Origin: Thalassospira sp. HJ
Lineage (GTDB): Bacteria > Pseudomonadota > Alphaproteobacteria > Rhodospirillales > Thalassospiraceae
NCBI RefSeq assembly: GCF_000948415.1
Contig: NZ_JYII01000017.1
Span: 33,435-97,434 of the forward strand
Direction of reading: 5' to 3'
Length of the DNA stretch: 64,000 bases
Numbering within the stretch: the stretch's first letter is position 1; the number at the start of each line of letters is the position of its first letter. A program made the position numbers and the translations under genes. The notes below the pieces were generated by a model, which was not told the DNA's origin, made no database searches, and saw only the letters and a list, made by a program, of their open reading frames with translations. Positions 17,426 to 25,883 of this stretch are shown here, one piece after another.

Positions 17426-20400
17426 TCACGCAGTTGCCTGGTTTTCGCTCTCGGAGCGAATGGGGTGTTCCAGCTTGTCGACGATTTCTTTCGGCACGAT
17501 CTGCCAGAAGTTGCCGCGTTCGCGATCCCAGTTATCGAGGATGGTGCGCGCGAAACCGCTCTCGGTTTCGGCCACATGCTCTTCGATCAGAGAACGGCAA
17601 TGTTCGTCCCAATGCTCGGTTTCAATGCGCTGATAGAGGATGGAGCCATCATTGACGACATCGGCAAAGGTGCCCTCCGTGTCATAGATGAACGCCATGC
17701 CACCGGTCATGCCGGCACCGAAGTTTTCACCAACGGAGCCAAGAATGACGGCCGTGCCACCGGTCATGTATTCACAACCGTTCGAGCCACAACCTTCGAC
17801 CACAACGGTCGCACCGGAGTTACGCACACAGAAACGTTCACCGGCCTGACCGGCGGCAAACAGTTTGCCTGCGGTCGCACCATAGAGAATGGTGTTGCCG
17901 ATAATGGTGTTTTCGTTGGTCTTGAGCGGGCTTGAAGGCCGCGGACGCAGAACAATCGTCCCGCCCGACAGACCCTTGCCGACATAGTCGTTGGCATCGC
18001 CCTGGACTTCGATCTTAAGGCCCTGGACGGCAAAGGCACCAAGCGACTGACCAGCCGAGCCACGCAGACGGACATGGAGATGGCCCGGTTTCAGACCGGT
18101 CATGCCGTATTTCTGCGTGATCAGCGACGACATCCGGGTGCCAATCGCACGCTGGGTGTTCTGGATGTTGTATTGCAGCTGCATCTTTTCGCCGTCTTCG
18201 AGAAGCGGACGGGCATCCTTGATCATCTGGGCATCAAGGGTATCCGGTACTTCGTTGCGGCCTTCGATGGTGCAGAAGCGTGCATGATCACCGGCATCTG
18301 CCTGTGCCAGCAACGGGTTCAAGTCAAGGTCAACAAGGTCCTTGGCGCCACGGTGAACCTGCTGGAGCAGGTCGGAGCGGCCAATGACCTCTTCGAGACG
18401 GGTGTAGCCAAGTTCGGCCAGAACGTCTTTAACTTCCTCAGCCATGAAGGTGAACAGGTTGACCAGCTTGTCCGCGGTACCAACAAACTTGGCACGCAGG
18501 GCCGGATCCTGGGTACAGACACCGACCGGGCAGGTGTTGGAATGGCACTGACGGACCATGATGCAACCAAGGGCAATCAGGGATGCCGTACCGATACCGA
18601 ATTCCTCGGCACCAAGCATCGCACCCATGACAATGTCACGGCCGGTTTTGAAACCGCCATCAACACGCAGTTTGACCTTGTCACGCAGGTTGTTCAGCGT
18701 GAGCACCTGGTTGACTTCCGACAGGCCCATTTCCCACGGAACACCGGCATATTTGATCGAGGTCTGCGGGCTTGCACCCGTACCGCCGTCATAACCGGAA
18801 ATCAGGATCACGTCGGCTTTTGCCTTGGCAACACCCGCGGCAATCGTACCGACACCCGAACGCGACACCAGCTTCACACAGACGCGGCAACGCGGGTTGA
18901 TCTGTTTGAGGTCATAGATCAGCTGTGCCAGATCTTCGATCGAATAGATGTCATGATGCGGCGGCGGCGAAATCAGGGTCACACCCGGCGTTGCATGACG
19001 CAGCTGGGCGATTTCCACCGTGACCTTGAAGCCCGGCAACTGACCACCTTCACCCGGTTTTGCACCCTGGGCGACCTTGATCTGGATTTCTTCGCAGTTG
19101 TTCAGATATTCGGCGGTTACACCGAAACGCCCCGATGCCACCTGCTTGATCGAGGAGCGCGCATTGTCACCGTTCGCACGCGGACGGAAACGTTCACGCG
19201 ATTCACCACCTTCACCGGAGTTCGATTTCGCACCGATACGGTTCATGGCAATCGCAAGCGCTTCGTGCGCCTCGGTCGACAATGCACCATGGGACATGCC
19301 CGGGGTGACAAAGCGTTTGCGGATTTCGGTGATGCTTTCGACCTGATCCTGACGCACGCCTTCGCGGTCGGAACGGAAATCAAGCAGATCACGCAGATGC
19401 AGCGGTTCACGCGAGCGCAGACCATCCGAGAATTTCTTGAACGAATGGTAGCTGCCCGAAGTCACAGCAGACTGCAGGGTGTGGATCAGCGGACCAGTCC
19501 AGACATGGCGTTCGCCACTGCGGCGGTATTTGTAAAGACCACCGACCGGCAGGGTCACGACATTGCCGTTGAACGCCTCTTTGTGCTGGGCGATGGTGCG
19601 GCGCTGGATGCCCTGAAGGCCGATACCCGAAATGCGCGACGGCATGCCCGGGAAGAATTCAGCCACCAGCGACCGCGACAGACCGATACTTTCGAAGTTA
19701 TAGCCACCACGATACGAGCTGATGATCGAGATGCCCATTTTCGACATGATCTTGAGCAGGCCGGCATCAATTGCCGCCTTGAAGCGCTGCATGACTTCTG
19801 CGGTGCTGTTCACATTCGGGAACAGGCCACGCGCATAACGGTCCAGCAGGCCTTCCTGTGCGAGATAGGCGTTGACCGTGGTCGCGCCGACACCGATCAG
19901 AACGGCAAAGTAATGCACATCCATGCATTCAGCCGAACGGACGTTGAGCGAGATATAGGTGCGCAGCGACGTCTTGACGAGGTGGCTGTGAACGCCGCCG
20001 GTTGCCAGGATCATCGGAACTGCCGCACGGGTTTCAGAGATACCTTCGTCGGTCAGGATGACGTGAAGGGCACCACCGCGAACGGCTTCTTCGGCTTCGC
20101 GCTGAATGCGCGTGATTGCGTCGCGCAGTGCCATCTTGCCACCATTGATGTCAAAGGTGGTGTCGATTTCGACTGCACTGTCGCCCATATAGCCGCGCAT
20201 CGCGTCATATTCGGAGTTGGTCAGAACCGGGCTTTCGAGCTGCAGCAGATCGCACTGGCTTTCATCCTCATCGAGGATGTTGCCAAGGTTGCCGAGACGG
20301 GTTTTCAGGCTCATGACGCGCGCTTCACGAAGACTGTCGATCGGCGGGTTGGTGACCTGCGAGAAGTTCTGGCGGAAGAAGTGATGCAGGCCGCGATAAC

Positions 20401-21976
20401 GATCCGAGAGGATCGCAAGCGGGGTGTCATCACCCATCGAGCCAATGGCTTCCTTGCCGTCCTCACCCATCGGATGGAGGATCAGTTCAAGGTCTTCATG
20501 GGTCAGGCCCATCGACTTCTGCAAACGCAGCAGACGTTCTTTTTCGAAATGAGCAGGCTCGGTGCGTTCCGGTGAAATCAGGTCATCCAGCACCTTGGTG
20601 CGACCAACCCATTTCGACCAGTCACGACGGGCTGCCAGCTGATCTTTCAGTTCCGCGTCATGGAGCAGCTTGCCTTCTTCAAGGTTGACCGCAATCATCT
20701 GACCCGGGCCGAGGCGACCTTTTTCAATGCAGGCTTCCTCTTCGATATGAACCATACCGGCTTCGGAACCCGCAATCAGAAGACCATTGCCGGTAACCGC
20801 ATAGCGCAGCGGACGCAGACCGTTACGGTCCGTACCACCCATCAGCCATTTGCCGCCATAAGCCGCAAGAGCAGCCGGGCCGTCCCACGGTTCCATCACG
20901 GCGTTGCAATAGGCATAAAGGTTTTTATAGCTGTCTGGCGTGGATGCCTTTTTCGACCAGGCTTCCGGCACCATCATGGTTTTCACCATCGGCAGGTCAC
21001 GACCGGCACGCACCATCAGCTCGAACACGGCATCAAGGGCAGCGGAGTCAGACGAGCCCGGCTGGATCACCGGTTTGAGGTCATCGATGCTGTCAGCATA
21101 GGCATCATGTGCCATGCGTGCTTCGTGGCTTTTCATCCAGTTGACGTTACCGCGCAGCGTGTTGATTTCGCCGTTATGGGCGAGAACACGGAACGGCTGT
21201 GCCAACGGCCAGCTCGGGAAGGTGTTGGTCGAATAGCGCTGGTGATAGACGCAGAAGTTCGAAATGAAGCGGCTGTCACGCAGATCCGGATAGAAGGTAT
21301 CGACGTCCTCGGCAAGGAACATGCCCTTGTAGATCACCGAACGGCACGACATCGAGCAGATGTAGAAATCCTTGATCGCTTCGGAAAGCACGGCCTTCTC
21401 GATGCGGCGACGGATCGCATAAAGGTCGATCTCGAACTTTTCTTCGCTGACATCATCGCGCACGCCGATCAGGACCTGCTCGATTTCCGGGCGGGTCTGA
21501 TTGGCTTTTTCACCGATGACCGACACATCTACCGGCACCTGACGCCAGCCAAGAATGCCGTAACCCTGCTTGAGGATTTCGGTTTCAACGATCGCACGGC
21601 AACGTTCCTGTGCCGACATGTCGATACGCGGCAGGAAGACCTGACCAACAGCGATCAGGCTGTCCGGGGCTTCCTGGTTGATGACTTTAAGATAGGCCTT
21701 AAAGAAGTCCTGCGGGATCTGAAGGTGGATACCCGCGCCATCACCGGTTTTGCCGTCGGCATCAACGGCACCACGGTGCCAGATCGCCTTAAGCGCCTCG
21801 ATCCCGGCTTCGACAACTTCGCGACGCGGTTTGCCGTCAATCGCACCGACAAGACCCACGCCGCAGTTGGCGTGTTCTTCGGCCGGATCATACATCCCGC
21901 TGGCTTCAAGATGAGCCGCGTTCTTTTCAAAACGGGCGATGTCTTGTGCGCCCTTGCTGTGAACGATCTTGTTCAT
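17426..21976 (-). CDS. gltB: Glutamate synthase (NADPH) large subunit
   Basis: A 1516-residue GltB, the usual size. The N-terminal glutaminase (Ntn, class II) domain has its catalytic Cys38 in EEHANCGVGLVG, so a 37-residue propeptide should be removed. Then come the central domain, the FMN-binding synthase domain (GYDGGTGASPQTSIKYAG, with the 3Fe-4S ligands in CIMVRQCHSNTCPVGVCTQ) and the C-terminal beta-helix (GSXGQSLGAF and repeated GG...GG patterns). It transfers the amide of glutamine to 2-oxoglutarate, with electrons from GltD. ATG 21976 has AGGAGAG upstream; the longer open frame overlaps gltD and is spurious. It lies 28 bases downstream of gltD in one operon. Confidence 0.97.
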   Translation of the reverse strand: MNKIVHSKGAQDIARFEKNAAHLEASGMYDPAEEHANCGVGLVGAIDGKPRREVVEAGIEALKAIWHRGAVDADGKTGDGAGIHLQIPQDFFKAYLKVINQEAPDSLIAVGQVFLPRIDMSAQERCRAIVETEILKQGYGILGWRQVPVDVSVIGEKANQTRPEIEQVLIGVRDDVSEEKFEIDLYAIRRRIEKAVLSEAIKDFYICSMSCRSVIYKGMFLAEDVDTFYPDLRDSRFISNFCVYHQRYSTNTFPSWPLAQPFRVLAHNGEINTLRGNVNWMKSHEARMAHDAYADSIDDLKPVIQPGSSDSAALDAVFELMVRAGRDLPMVKTMMVPEAWSKKASTPDSYKNLYAYCNAVMEPWDGPAALAAYGGKWLMGGTDRNGLRPLRYAVTGNGLLIAGSEAGMVHIEEEACIEKGRLGPGQMIAVNLEEGKLLHDAELKDQLAARRDWSKWVGRTKVLDDLISPERTEPAHFEKERLLRLQKSMGLTHEDLELILHPMGEDGKEAIGSMGDDTPLAILSDRYRGLHHFFRQNFSQVTNPPIDSLREARVMSLKTRLGNLGNILDEDESQCDLLQLESPVLTNSEYDAMRGYMGDSAVEIDTTFDINGGKMALRDAITRIQREAEEAVRGGALHVILTDEGISETRAAVPMILATGGVHSHLVKTSLRTYISLNVRSAECMDVHYFAVLIGVGATTVNAYLAQEGLLDRYARGLFPNVNSTAEVMQRFKAAIDAGLLKIMSKMGISIISSYRGGYNFESIGLSRSLVAEFFPGMPSRISGIGLQGIQRRTIAQHKEAFNGNVVTLPVGGLYKYRRSGERHVWTGPLIHTLQSAVTSGSYHSFKKFSDGLRSREPLHLRDLLDFRSDREGVRQDQVESITEIRKRFVTPGMSHGALSTEAHEALAIAMNRIGAKSNSGEGGESRERFRPRANGDNARSSIKQVASGRFGVTAEYLNNCEEIQIKVAQGAKPGEGGQLPGFKVTVEIAQLRHATPGVTLISPPPHHDIYSIEDLAQLIYDLKQINPRCRVCVKLVSRSGVGTIAAGVAKAKADVILISGYDGGTGASPQTSIKYAGVPWEMGLSEVNQVLTLNNLRDKVKLRVDGGFKTGRDIVMGAMLGAEEFGIGTASLIALGCIMVRQCHSNTCPVGVCTQDPALRAKFVGTADKLVNLFTFMAEEVKDVLAELGYTRLEEVIGRSDLLQQVHRGAKDLVDLDLNPLLAQADAGDHARFCTIEGRNEVPDTLDAQMIKDARPLLEDGEKMQLQYNIQNTQRAIGTRMSSLITQKYGMTGLKPGHLHVRLRGSAGQSLGAFAVQGLKIEVQGDANDYVGKGLSGGTIVLRPRPSSPLKTNENTIIGNTILYGATAGKLFAAGQAGERFCVRNSGATVVVEGCGSNGCEYMTGGTAVILGSVGENFGAGMTGGMAFIYDTEGTFADVVNDGSILYQRIETEHWDEHCRSLIEEHVAETESGFARTILDNWDRERGNFWQIVPKEIVDKLEHPIRSESENQATA

Positions 21977-22004
21977 AACTCTCTCTCCTAATGCGGCAGC
22001 GGGA

Positions 22005-23435
22005 TTAAGCGGCAGCTTCTTTGCGCGCCAGCAAATATTCATCAATCCGGTCCGCCGCATCGCGGCCATCGCGAATTGCCCAGACCACAAGCGAGGCACC
22101 ACGGGCAATATCACCCGCAGCAAACACGCCATCCAGATTGGTCATCATGGTGCGGAAGTCGATTTTGACTGTGCCCCAACGCGACACACCCAGTTCCGGT
22201 GCATCAAACAGGGTCGGCAGATCTTCGGGTTCGAAACCAAGGGCCAGGATGACCATGTCGGCATCCATGGTGTAGCTCGAACCTTCGATGATTTCCGGGC
22301 TCTGACGGCCACCGGCATCCGGGGCACCCAGCCGCATCTTAACCGCACGCACACCGGTTACCTTGTCATCACCAACGAAGGCTTCCGGGTTGGTCAGCCA
22401 GACGAATTCAACGCCTTCTTCCTCGGCGTTGGCGACTTCGCGCTGCGAGCCCGGCATGTTCGCACGGTCACGACGATAGAGACACTTGACCGATTTCGCA
22501 CCCTGACGGATCGCGGTACGGACACAGTCCATGGCGGTATCACCACCACCGATGACCACGACATTCTTGTCCTTGGCATTCAGGGTACCGTCTTCGTAAG
22601 CGGCAACCTTGTCACCCAGACCATGGCGGTTGGACGTGGTCAGATATTCAAGTGCGGGATAGACATTCGAGAGGCCGGCACCGGGCAGTTTCAATTCGCG
22701 GGCCTTGTAAACGCCGGTCGCGATCAGAACGCTGTCATGTTTCTTGCGCAGGTCTTCAAGGGTGGCGTCGCGGCCAACTTCGAATTCGGTGTGCATGACA
22801 ACACCGCCGTCTTCGAGAAGTTTCACGCGGCGTTCAACCACATCCTTTTCAAGTTTGAAGCCCGGAATACCATAAACCAGAAGGCCGCCCATGCGGTCAT
22901 AACGGTCATAGATATGGACTTCATATCCCTTGAGGCGCAGCTGTTCGGCTGCGGCCATACCACCGGGACCACCGCCGATGATGCCAACCGACATGCCATT
23001 TTCTTTGGCCGGTTTCGGCGGCTTCACCCAGCCATTCGCAAAGGCGGTATCGGTGATGTATTTTTCGACGGAACCGATGGTGACGGCACCATGGGTCGAT
23101 TGTTCGATGACGCAGTTGCCTTCGCACAGGCGATCCTGCGGGCAAATGCGGCCCGTAACTTCCGGCATGTTGTTGGTTGCAGCCGAAATGGCATAAGCCT
23201 CTTCCATGCGACCTTCGGTGGTCAGGCGCAGCCAATCGGGGATATTATTATAAAGCGGGCAATGCGCCTGGCAGAACGGCACACCACACTGCGAACAGCG
23301 TGATGCCTGATCGGCAGCATTGGCGTCCTCGAACGGAGCATAAATCTCGTTGAAATCCGTGCGGCGCTCGGACGCTTCTCTTTTGTGCGGATATTTTTGT
23401 TCAAGATGAACAAACTTCAGCATCTTTTCTGTCAT
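22005..23435 (-). CDS. gltD: Glutamate synthase (NADPH) small subunit
   Basis: A 476-residue GltD. The N-terminal region carries the cysteine clusters for 4Fe-4S centres (CSQCGVPFCQAHCP, CPQDRLCEGNC). Two Rossmann motifs follow, GIIGGGPGGMAAAEQL for FAD and VVVIGGGDTAMDCVRTA for NADPH, and a C-terminal GVFAAGDIARGASLVVWAI. It feeds electrons from NADPH to GltB for ammonia assimilation. The gene order gltD then gltB is the reverse of E. coli but common in alphaproteobacteria. Start ATG 23435 begins MTEKMLKFVHLEQ; the 25 extra upstream codons look non-coding. Confidence 0.97.
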   Translation of the reverse strand: MTEKMLKFVHLEQKYPHKREASERRTDFNEIYAPFEDANAADQASRCSQCGVPFCQAHCPLYNNIPDWLRLTTEGRMEEAYAISAATNNMPEVTGRICPQDRLCEGNCVIEQSTHGAVTIGSVEKYITDTAFANGWVKPPKPAKENGMSVGIIGGGPGGMAAAEQLRLKGYEVHIYDRYDRMGGLLVYGIPGFKLEKDVVERRVKLLEDGGVVMHTEFEVGRDATLEDLRKKHDSVLIATGVYKARELKLPGAGLSNVYPALEYLTTSNRHGLGDKVAAYEDGTLNAKDKNVVVIGGGDTAMDCVRTAIRQGAKSVKCLYRRDRANMPGSQREVANAEEEGVEFVWLTNPEAFVGDDKVTGVRAVKMRLGAPDAGGRQSPEIIEGSSYTMDADMVILALGFEPEDLPTLFDAPELGVSRWGTVKIDFRTMMTNLDGVFAAGDIARGASLVVWAIRDGRDAADRIDEYLLARKEAAA

Positions 23436-23498
23436 GACGGCCCTCTGGAAGGGTTTTATGTTGCGGGTTTCGCTCTGTATACGTGTCGAATAGGCAAG

Positions 23499-23527
23499 AA
23501 TCCAGCACAAAATACCATTTAGGTCAA
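23499..23527 (-). promoter_or_regulatory. Possible gltD promoter
   Basis: On the minus strand TTGACC (23527-23522), 17 bases, TGGATT (23504-23499). The -35 is good and the -10 weak. No sigma-54 GG-N10-GC pair was found nearby. Confidence 0.35.
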
Positions 23528-23597
23528 TAAGGCTGACTTAAATATCCAGATTAATTTTGCGGCTTTTCAGAGAAACGGCGATCAAATCACCGTAAGA

Positions 23598-23626
23598 TTG
23601 TTTCAATAGTACCATAATGGTACTAT
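23598..23626 (+). promoter_or_regulatory. Probable uppP promoter
   Basis: A -35 TTGTTT (23598-23603), 17-base spacer and -10 TACTAT (23621-23626), about 75 bases before the uppP start. The spacer and -10 are occupied by a perfect palindrome, so the promoter is probably repressible. Confidence 0.55.
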
Positions 23627-23627
23627 T
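23605..23627. promoter_or_regulatory. Perfect 23-bp operator-like palindrome in the uppP promoter
   Basis: Arms AATAGTACCAT (23605-23615) and ATGGTACTATT (23617-23627) flank a single central A. All 11 pairs match. It covers the spacer and -10 of the uppP promoter and lies in the divergent region shared with gltD. The regulator is unknown. Confidence 0.65.
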
Positions 23628-23700
23628 TATGCGTTTCGCCAAAATGGGCTAAACTGCTATAAGCGATCAGTTTTTGCAGCGAACAGGCACAGAGGCGGGC

Positions 23701-24531
23701 GTGACCCTACAGCACATTATTCTTCTGGCGGTCGTTCAGGGGATCACCGAATTTCTCCCGATCAGCTCATCTGGCCACCTGATACTGGCCCCGGCCATGA
23801 CCGGCAGCGCGGATCAGGGTTTGTTGGTAGACGTCGCGGTTCATGTCGGTACTTTGGCCGCTGTTTTGATCTATTTCTGGCGTGATGTGTTCGCCATGCT
23901 CGGCGGATTCGTCCGGCTGTTTACCGGGCGAATCAACGCTGGTGCCCGTCTTGCCATTCATATTGTGCTGGCCACCATCCCGGTGATCGCCGTTGGATTT
24001 TACTTCAAGGTGTCCGGGATCGAGGAACAGTTGCGTTCCGTTGAGATCATCGCATGGACCACGCTTGGCTTTGGTGTGTTGCTGTGGTTTGCCGACAAGG
24101 TCGGCATGACCATCAATCGCCTTGAGCATATGCGTTGGGGCGGTGCACTCTTTATCGGCCTTGCACAGGTCCTGGCGCTTGTCCCGGGCACGAGCCGTTC
24201 GGGCATTACCATGACGGCTGCGCGCTTCATGGGTTATGAGCGATCCGACGCCGCACAGTTTTCCATGCTGATGTCGATCCCGGTTATTCTGGGAGCCGGT
24301 TTGCTGGCAGGCATCGATCTGCATCAGGCAGGCGACATCAACCTGACCGAAGACGTGCTGCTTGCGGCGGGCCTGTCCTTTATCACTGCGCTGATTGCCA
24401 TTGCCCTTTTGATGAGCTGGCTGAAACGGTCCAGCTTCACGCCGTTTGCAATCTATCGCATTTTGCTGGGTGGTGGACTTCTGGTCTGGATTTACGTCTA
24501 TGGCGGCGCACCCCTGCCCTTCATGGGCTAG
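23701..24531 (+). CDS. uppP: Undecaprenyl-diphosphatase (BacA/UppP)
   Basis: A 276-residue polytopic membrane phosphatase that recycles undecaprenyl pyrophosphate for peptidoglycan and other envelope polymers. It has both family signatures, GITEFLPISSSGHL near the N-terminus and the catalytic PGTSRSGITM near residue 165, and about eight membrane helices. I choose GTG 23701 (VTLQHIILLAVVQG) because GAGGCGGGC lies just upstream; the in-frame TTG at 23674 adds nine polar residues that relatives lack. Confidence 0.95.
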   Translation: MTLQHIILLAVVQGITEFLPISSSGHLILAPAMTGSADQGLLVDVAVHVGTLAAVLIYFWRDVFAMLGGFVRLFTGRINAGARLAIHIVLATIPVIAVGFYFKVSGIEEQLRSVEIIAWTTLGFGVLLWFADKVGMTINRLEHMRWGGALFIGLAQVLALVPGTSRSGITMTAARFMGYERSDAAQFSMLMSIPVILGAGLLAGIDLHQAGDINLTEDVLLAAGLSFITALIAIALLMSWLKRSSFTPFAIYRILLGGGLLVWIYVYGGAPLPFMG

Positions 24532-24570
24532 GTCCAACACTTCAAACGCCGTTCTGATCCACAAACCAAA

Positions 24571-25122
24571 GTGCCTGAGATGTATCTGCGCCCCCTTGAT
24601 CCGGTAACTGACGGTCCGGAGCTGCACGCTATTTTTGGCGATGATGATTGTTGCATGTGGCTGCCAGGACCGGCCACCCCGGACATTGAAACCACCATCA
24701 CGAAGCTTAGGGATTGGTATGGCGGGTTTGCCGACACATCATGGGTTGCCTGCGAGACACCGGATGGACCGGCCCTTGGCGTTATTGCCTTTTATAATAC
24801 CGGACGCGATGCCGATATCTGGGAAGCGGCCTGCATGATCCATCCGGCAGCGCGCGGGCAAAGCTATGCCGCCCGTGGATTGGCGGCCGCGATGGAAGAT
24901 CTGTTTACCAAAACCACCGCCCGCCGGATTTTTGCCGATATCGATCCGGACAATCACGCATCACAAAAGACGTTCGAGAAGCTGGGCTTCACCCGCGAAG
25001 GCATTTTGCGCGGCGAATGGGAAACCCATATCGGCATCCGGGATTCGGTGATTTACGGATTGCTGCGCACCGACCCCAGACCCGATATCCCCGGCAAACC
25101 GGAACTACTGGGTCGAGACTAG
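24571..25122 (+). CDS. GNAT-family N-acetyltransferase, RimJ/RimL-like
   Basis: A 183-residue acetyltransferase_3-type GNAT. The opening YLRPLDPVTDGPELHAIFGD, the acetyl-CoA loop region HPAARGQSYAARGLAAAMEDL and the closing DNHASQKTFEKLGFTREGILRGEW are typical of RimJ/RimL-like proteins acting on N-termini or small molecules; the substrate is not predictable. The start may be GTG 24571 or ATG 24580; neither has a clear ribosome binding site. Its stop codon overlaps that of the convergent DUF3572 gene. Confidence 0.85.
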   Translation: MPEMYLRPLDPVTDGPELHAIFGDDDCCMWLPGPATPDIETTITKLRDWYGGFADTSWVACETPDGPALGVIAFYNTGRDADIWEAACMIHPAARGQSYAARGLAAAMEDLFTKTTARRIFADIDPDNHASQKTFEKLGFTREGILRGEWETHIGIRDSVIYGLLRTDPRPDIPGKPELLGRD

Positions 25123-25394
25123 TCCTGCCAGATCGGGGCGCCGGACAGGACGATTTGCGCGCGTGCCGGGTCTTCGGGGGCGTAGTCCGAATCCTCGACA
25201 AAGCGCATCAGGAACGGTTCATGCGACAGCAGGAATTCAAGGGCGCCACACTGCACTTCGTTTGATCCGATCCCGGCCTTGAGGTCATCGAGCCCCATGC
25301 CGGTTTGCGCGATCAGACCCTGCAGCAATTCCTCATCCCCCGCGATATGGGCGATGGCGCGAATGGCAAGCGTTTCAGCTGCGTCCTTGTTCAT
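25119..25394 (-). CDS. DUF3572-family protein
   Basis: A 91-residue helical protein of the alphaproteobacterial DUF3572 family (AAETLALRAIAHIAGDEELLQGLIAQTG, LEFLLSHEPFLMRFVEDS). Family function is unknown. Its TAG stop and that of the opposite acetyltransferase gene overlap within CTAG at 25119-25122. In many alphaproteobacteria this family sits next to signalling genes, but here the only same-strand neighbour is an unrecognised membrane protein upstream. Confidence 0.8.
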   Translation of the reverse strand: MNKDAAETLAIRAIAHIAGDEELLQGLIAQTGMGLDDLKAGIGSNEVQCGALEFLLSHEPFLMRFVEDSDYAPEDPARAQIVLSGAPIWQD

Positions 25395-25422
25395 GGTTTT
25401 GACTGCCTGCGTGAATACGTTT

Positions 25423-25815
25423 CTATTTAAACCACTGCGCCTTGGCCATGGCGCGCCAGATCACCAGACCGGCAATCACAATGACCGCTGCGGCGATGCC
25501 GCCCAAGCCATTGCCCGCCATCAGAACCAAGCCCCAGAAGCCAACCGTGCCAAAGCCGATTGCGAGGCTCAGGAAGGCGGATTTGGCCAGGGTGTCCTGA
25601 TTTTTCTGGGCCATTTCGGCGCGCTTGATCTCATCGACGATCTCATACCAGGCCAGCTGCTGCCAACGGGAATATTTCAGCCCCTTGCGCGGCCCTTTGC
25701 GCAGGAATTCATCGAGCTGTTTGACGATATTGGCCGCGCGCTCTTCGGGGGCAACATATTTGCCCACTCGTTCTTTCTTGCGCGGGCCTTCGTCATCTTC
25801 ATCAGGTAAGGGCAT
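25423..25815 (-). CDS. Small membrane protein of unknown function
   Basis: A 130-residue protein. The N-terminal half is charged (PDEDDEGPRKKERVGKYV, then an amphipathic segment ANIVKQLDEFLRKGPRKGLK). Two membrane helices lie at about 82-100 and 104-122 (LSLAIGFGTVGFWGLVLMAG, IAAAVIVIAGLVIWRAM). I recognise no domain. It is 28 bases upstream of the DUF3572 gene on the same strand and may share its transcript. Confidence 0.7.
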   Translation of the reverse strand: MPLPDEDDEGPRKKERVGKYVAPEERAANIVKQLDEFLRKGPRKGLKYSRWQQLAWYEIVDEIKRAEMAQKNQDTLAKSAFLSLAIGFGTVGFWGLVLMAGNGLGGIAAAVIVIAGLVIWRAMAKAQWFK

Positions 25816-25883
25816 GGGGGCCTAGCACGTGGTTGCGGCGATGTGTCATGGATAGGCGACATCTGCTTTACATCCGGTAAACA

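Noticed and set aside
18074..20575. Open frame of 833 codons on the plus strand
   Set aside because: It is exactly antisense to gltB, whose protein matches its family end to end. The antisense product is His/Arg-rich with no family likeness.
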